Positions 60,024 through 64,000 of a stretch of 64,000 nucleotides of DNA are shown here, one piece after another. The position numbers were made by a program, and so were the translations under genes. How positions within the stretch are numbered: the first letter of the stretch is position 1; each line of letters begins with the position of its first letter. The notes below the pieces were generated by a model. The model had not been told where the DNA came from. It saw nothing but the letters and a program-made list of their open reading frames with translations, and made no database searches. Source of the stretch: Sarcophilus harrisii (Eukaryota > Chordata > Mammalia > Dasyuromorphia > Dasyuridae); NCBI RefSeq assembly GCF_902635505.1, contig NC_045429.1:428013669-428077668 (forward strand), written 5' to 3'.

Positions 60024-60286
60024 TAAGTCAATTAAGTGAAATGTCTTTTAACATCTTTTGACAACTCAATGATCTATGCACAGAAAGAAATAATTGTATG
60101 GGAATTTAGAGAATGTCAGGAATTGTCTGAGACATGCCCGGAGTTGGGAAAGACACTTCCTCCTACAGAGCTGGGGGTTGTGCCATTAGATCAGCCTGGA
60201 ATGTCCTATAAAAAGGTGTCCTTACCTCTGGCTCCTCATCCACTCTGGTTCTTCAGCAGAGAGCTCCTGTCCGTGTCTGAATCAGG
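60024..60286 (+). promoter_or_regulatory. LCE-f promoter and noncoding exon 1
   Basis: The AP-1 position is degenerate (taagtca, 60024-60030). The dyad TGTCAGGAATTGTCTGAGA is at 60114-60132. It overlaps agacatgccc (60130-60139), a full match to the p53/p63 half-site pattern RRRCATGYYY. The TATA box tataaaaa is at 60207-60214. Exon 1 runs from about 60237 to 60286, followed by donor gtgagt. Confidence 0.78.
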
Positions 60287-60963
60287 GTGAGTGTCTGAAT
60301 GAGGGCCTGGGGGAGAGTTTGAGTAGGTTATTGGAGTAGACAGAAGGAAAAGAAGAGCAAAGAGAGATAGAATTAGGAAGAGGAGTTACATTTGGGATGA
60401 AAAAAATGGATAGAGGGACTGAGGAGGAGGGAAGAATTAAAGTGAGTGAGAAATACAATGCCTGGTAAAAATAGAATCTTTGGCCTGATAGAGATTCCAT
60501 TGGGATGTCCCCAGAAATCAATCAGAAAAGGGTCTGGTTTCTCTGTGAAGATGAAGAGGAAGAAGAGCAATGATCTCAGGATGTAGAAGGAAGCCATGCT
60601 TTTTTCCATAGGACACATATAATACTATTTAACCTTTAAGACTATACTATACAGTTGTCCTAGTTCTGCAATTCTCAGAACGTATAGCGACAGAGGGAGA
60701 AGTCGAGACAGAGAGACAGAGAGGCAGAAATTGTGGATAATCTCCTCAATTGTTATAAAATGCGTGTTCCTTCAAGTCCATCTCAAATGCATTTTAATAC
60801 AGGAATGATTTTGTTAAGCCTTTTCTTTCTGGATACTGATGTCTTCTAGGTAAAATTCGCTATCATTTTAGTGATCATTTCCAGGTAAAGAAAGCTTTAA
60901 AAGTTGGATTTCATCCAAAAAAAATCCTCTATTGTCTTTCAGATTTACTGAACTCCCACCAAG

Positions 60964-61350
60964 ATGTCATGCCAACAAAGCCAGCAGCAGTGCCAGGCCC
61001 CTAAGTGTCCTCCCAAGTGTCAGACACCCAAGTGCCCACCCAAGTGTCCTCCCAAGTGTCCTCCCAAGTGCCCTCCCCAGGCTCCATGTCCTCCTCCAGT
61101 GTCTTCTTGCTGTGGCTCTAGCTCTGGAGGATGCTGCAGTTCTGGGGGATGCTGTGGGTCCAGTTCTGGGGGATGCTGCAGCTCTGGCTCTGGGGGCGGC
61201 TGCTGCCTCTTTTCCCATCATAGGAGATCCCATAGACGCAGACACCAGAGGTCTGAGTGCTGTGACAGTGGCAGTGGGGGCAGCCAACAGTCTGGGGGTT
61301 GCTGTGGAAGCTCTGGAGGTTGTTGTGGGAGCTCTGGGGGCTGCTGCTGA
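60964..61350 (+). CDS. LCE: LCE-f: late cornified envelope protein, 128 aa
   Basis: Six PKC repeats, but in a different order from LCE-b and LCE-d: the QTPKC unit is third ([25 protein letters not shown]). A repeat was therefore lost on one side and gained on the other while total length stayed the same. The charged stretch [16 protein letters not shown] has Glu where the others have Asp or Asn, and GSGGSQQS replaces GSGHSQQS. Three terminal GGCC blocks. Exon 2 begins at 60943 after ctttcag; the intron is 656 bp. It is the most divergent of the four 128-132 residue copies and lacks the SINE insertions shared by other units. Intact and probably expressed. Confidence 0.93.
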   Translation: MSCQQSQQQCQAPKCPPKCQTPKCPPKCPPKCPPKCPPQAPCPPPVSSCCGSSSGGCCSSGGCCGSSSGGCCSSGSGGGCCLFSHHRRSHRRRHQRSECCDSGSGGSQQSGGCCGSSGGCCGSSGGCC

Positions 61351-61555
61351 TCTGAAGCCCTGATCTAAGAGAAGCAGAAGAAGCAATTGACTGACTCTAC
61401 TCTCTTTTCTCCTTACTCCCTAGCTTCCTCTCTTAGTCTTGATTTGAACTTTTCAGATTTCTTAGGGGATGGAGATAAGTAAGGTCAATCACTTCATTTT
61501 CTCTCAGCCTCTCAGAAACAAACCATCCTTTTCTTCCTCATGTATCCCAAGCAAC

Positions 61556-61561
61556 AATAAA
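61556..61561 (+). terminator. LCE-f polyadenylation signal
   Basis: AATAAA in cccaagcaacaataaaa, 206 bp after the stop codon. Confidence 0.85.
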
Positions 61562-62514
61562 AATTTTTCTGATTACAACTGCCTCCTATTCTATTTTTCC
61601 CTTTACAACTTCATTCAATGTTCCCTTCTTGTTAATGGTCCCACAAACTCCTCTGAATAATGCCTTGATGCCCAAGTAATGATTGTTGGTGGTAGGGCTG
61701 GAAGACTGGGTAAGGTCGCTTTCCTTCAGACTGAAGGAGACACAGAGGGTATCTGTATAGAAATCAAAACACCCATCCCTGAAGACAAACGTGCCTAAGC
61801 ACAGATGCCTCTGACTCTGAGTCACCAGGGAAAGGCCAAGGCTCAATCCAAGGTGAAAAGGAGAGAGGCTGATCAGATAGGGGAAGAACCTTCTGCTGGA
61901 AGTGGAAAGACTCAAGAGACAGAGCCTGGTAGGGAGATTCAAAAGGATCTACCTCTTTCTGTTAGATAATTCAAAGTTGGGGTGGTTTGATCTATCCCTA
62001 CTTACCTTTTCCCTATCTACACTTACCCTGGCTGTTTGACTCAGAGCACAGACATATCCATTCTGTTTTTTTTTTTTAAAAAGCTCTCTCTGACACTGGG
62101 CTGACCCTCTCTCATTGGTTACAGTCTTCTGAATCTCATAAAAGTTGTAGTCTTTTTAACATCGGCCATTGTCTTTCTAGTGACTCTTCATCATCTTAAG
62201 GACAATTTGAGTACCCAGGATCAACCCCCAGGTCCTCTAACTCCACTTCTCTATGATCTGTCTGGGTATTTTCACATGCTTTCTGGACTTCTAGTGGTCT
62301 TCTCCCTTTTCCTGAAATCTATTTACCTAAGGGTCCTAGCTCAAAACTATATTTTAGCTTCAGTAAAAATACTATAAGACAATTCATTAATGACTGAACT
62401 TAGCAGCAAAAAAAATGAGAAAATGTCTTCTTTTCCTTGCAGAAATGGAGGTCTTTGGCTGTGGAATACACTGTCAGACTTGGTTGGTCTGTTAGTTGAT
62501 TTTACAAAGCTCCT

Positions 62515-63124
62515 TACTAGAAACTGAGTTAGATGTCCAGCAGTTGTAGAATAAATTATGGCATATGAATGTTATGGACTATTATTGCTCTATAAGAAAC
62601 AATCAGCATGATGATTTCAGAGAGGCCTGGAGACACTTACATGAACCGATGCTGAGTGAAATGAACAGAACCAGAAGATCATTGTACATGGCAACAAGAA
62701 GACTATATGATGATCAATTCTCATAGTCGTGGATCTTTTCAACAATGAGATGATTGAGATCAGTTCCAATAGTCTTGTATGATGAGAGCCATCTACACTC
62801 AGAAAGAGGACTGTGGGAATTGAGTGTGAATCACAACATAGCATTTTCACTCCTTTTGTTGTTGTTTTCTTGCATTTTGTCTTCTTTTTCATTTTTTTTC
62901 CTTTTTGATCTGATTTTTCTTGTGCAGCATGATAATTGTATAAACATGTATACATATATTGGATTTAACATATTTTAAACCTGTTTAACATATTGAATTA
63001 GTTGTCATCTAGGATAGGGGGTGGGAGGAAGGGGGAAATCTGTAACACAAAGTTTTGCAAGGATCATTGGTGAAAGATTATCCATGTGTATGTTTTGAAA
63101 ATAAAAAACTTTAACTAAATGAAA
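62515..63124 (+). mobile_element. L1-type LINE 3' end in the LCE-f downstream flank
   Basis: ORF2 end (tatgaatgttatggactatt, tgctgagtgaaatgaacaga) and 3' UTR (tgtgcagcatgataattgta, tgtcatctaggatagggggt), tail gaaaataaaaaactttaact. Flanked by acaaagctcct (62504-62514) and acaaagcttct (63125-63135), a target duplication with one difference. The LCE-d and LCE-e units are uninterrupted here. Confidence 0.87.
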
Positions 63125-64000
63125 ACAAAGCTTCTTTTTTTTTTCATTCTTTTTTCTAATCAATAATTCATTGGGTAAGGGACAGGGGATGGAATCATTC
63201 AGATATGTATGTGAAGTTAAGGAAAATGTACCCAAATTATAAGATAAAACAATCTTTTATTATTATGTAACCCAGAGTGAGGATGTGGGGATCCTCACCC
63301 CAACTCTCATTATGTTCTAGAGGTACTACTAAGGGATTCCAAGTATCTTTTTCTAATGCTATTCACTTGAGAACCTATTTCAGTGTTTTCTCCTCAATAC
63401 CAATCTCTAGTAATAATATCTGCTTTATATTAGTGATATTTTCAACTTATTAATACCACAGTATTGTTTAATAAATTAACATCAGTTAGATGGATGGATT
63501 CATTGAAAAAATTTATATCAAGATAAGAAAGATAAACATTTTCCCCCACACCAAAATCTGGAACATACTCATCCCTATAATCTCTAGGCCCCTGAAGAGA
63601 GTGAACTCATCTGTAAAGTAGTTGCTACAAAGCTTATTCATCCTCATCAAATTCACTTTTTAGTATTACATTGTTGATGAATGAATTATAGCTCCTTTCT
63701 TATGGTTTTCTTAGATACCTTGGAGCTAAGCTGGACTTTGCTTTTTATGACACATGGCTGTCTACAACATCTATCATGGACCATGTCTCTTTAACCCCAT
63801 ACCACTAGTCAATTATGATTTTAGACATTAAATTTCTAACTCTCCAATGTCAGTGTCAGAATCTATAGTTAAACCCAAGTCCCTTTAATCCAAAGCCAGC
63901 ACAAATACAGCACTAAAAGATTCAGCTTTCACTTAAAAGTATCATATCTCAAAAGATGAAATTGGAAGCAGACTGGGTGATCACCAGTCAGGTGTGCTAG

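Larger units (their letters stand above)
56030..64000 (+). repeat. Tandem-array unit of LCE-f, running off the window
   Basis: Begins at gtttttctttaatttaaaat. Its last bases (cacttaaaagtatcatatct ... gatcaccagtcaggtgtgct) correspond to about 15.18-15.25 kb and 45.46-45.53 kb in earlier units. In the LCE-a unit the next gene starts 4.9 kb after that point. Confidence 0.8.

Noticed and set aside
20190-61090. CRISPR-like short regular repeats in the LCE exons
   Set aside because: The 12-bp repeats are in-frame PKC codons of a eukaryotic gene without spacers.
20125-61363. Long open frames in the +1 frame across the LCE exons (for example 51474-51971 and 60932-61363, Ala/Leu/Val-rich)
   Set aside because: They recur in all copies because Cys/Gly/Ser/Pro codons rarely give stops when shifted. 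They begin upstream within the intron and have no well-placed ATG in exon 2. No separate selection is visible.
20070-61386. Long antisense frames opposite the LCE coding regions (for example 41540-42022, 32562-32936)
   Set aside because: Shadows of a low-complexity, stop-poor coding strand. No promoter, splice or poly(A) signals fit them.
1-64000. Endogenous retrovirus or other capsid-bearing element
   Set aside because: No paired long terminal repeats, primer-binding site or gag/pol/env-like protein blocks were recognised. The interspersed repeats seen are LINEs, SINEs and MIR/L2 fossils.

Overview
This window is AT-rich vertebrate nuclear DNA, almost certainly from a marsupial. The short interspersed repeats look like the marsupial MAR1/WSINE type (a 5' block reading gggcagctaggtgg and a 3' block ending in aaatgactgaacaa). 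The LINE 3' ends carry a tail resembling marsupial L1 (ggaaaagttggaacagaagg ... aataaaaggctat). MIR and L2/CR1 fossils are also present. I cannot name the species from the sequence alone.

The only protein-coding genes I can support are six intact late cornified envelope (LCE) genes, plus two broken copies of a short LCE segment. LCE genes belong to the epidermal differentiation complex. Each intact gene has a TATA box, a short noncoding exon 1 with a GT donor, an intron of about 0.5-1 kb, and an exon 2 holding the whole 108-132 codon reading frame. An AATAAA signal follows. In order they are LCE-a (20157-20483 +), LCE-b (22334-22720 -), LCE-c (32616-32978 +), LCE-d (41588-41974 +), LCE-e (51560-51958 +) and LCE-f (60964-61350 +). 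These labels are mine; I cannot assign one-to-one human orthologues.

Layout. Positions 1-12.9 kb hold no gene: LINE and SINE pieces, microsatellites and an old 7SL RNA pseudogene. From about 12.9 kb to the right edge the DNA is a degenerate tandem array of 9-10 kb units. Each unit is one LCE gene plus long homologous flanks with the same fossil MIRs at the same offsets. The first unit keeps only its downstream flank, and the array runs off the right end, so at least one more gene is expected beyond 64 kb.

The main irregularity is a large inverted duplication. The segment 38.74-42.96 kb (containing LCE-d) sits in its native unit context. An inverted copy at 21.34-25.80 kb (containing LCE-b) replaces the tail of the LCE-a unit, and a 36-bp foldback lies at one junction. 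Both arms also carry an approximately 145-bp piece of LCE coding sequence pointing away from the arm's own gene. Shared and unshared SINE insertions, together with C-terminal repeat number, group LCE-a with LCE-c and LCE-d with LCE-e.

All six genes should make small Cys/Gly/Ser/Pro-rich substrates that transglutaminases and disulphides lock into the cornified envelope of late keratinocytes. Their promoters share a consensus or degenerate AP-1 site about 160-200 bp upstream of TATA and a conserved 19-bp dyad. I see no sign of an unprecedented biological system. The novelty here is structural: how the cluster was duplicated, inverted and seeded with gene fragments. No endogenous retrovirus or other capsid-bearing element was recognised.
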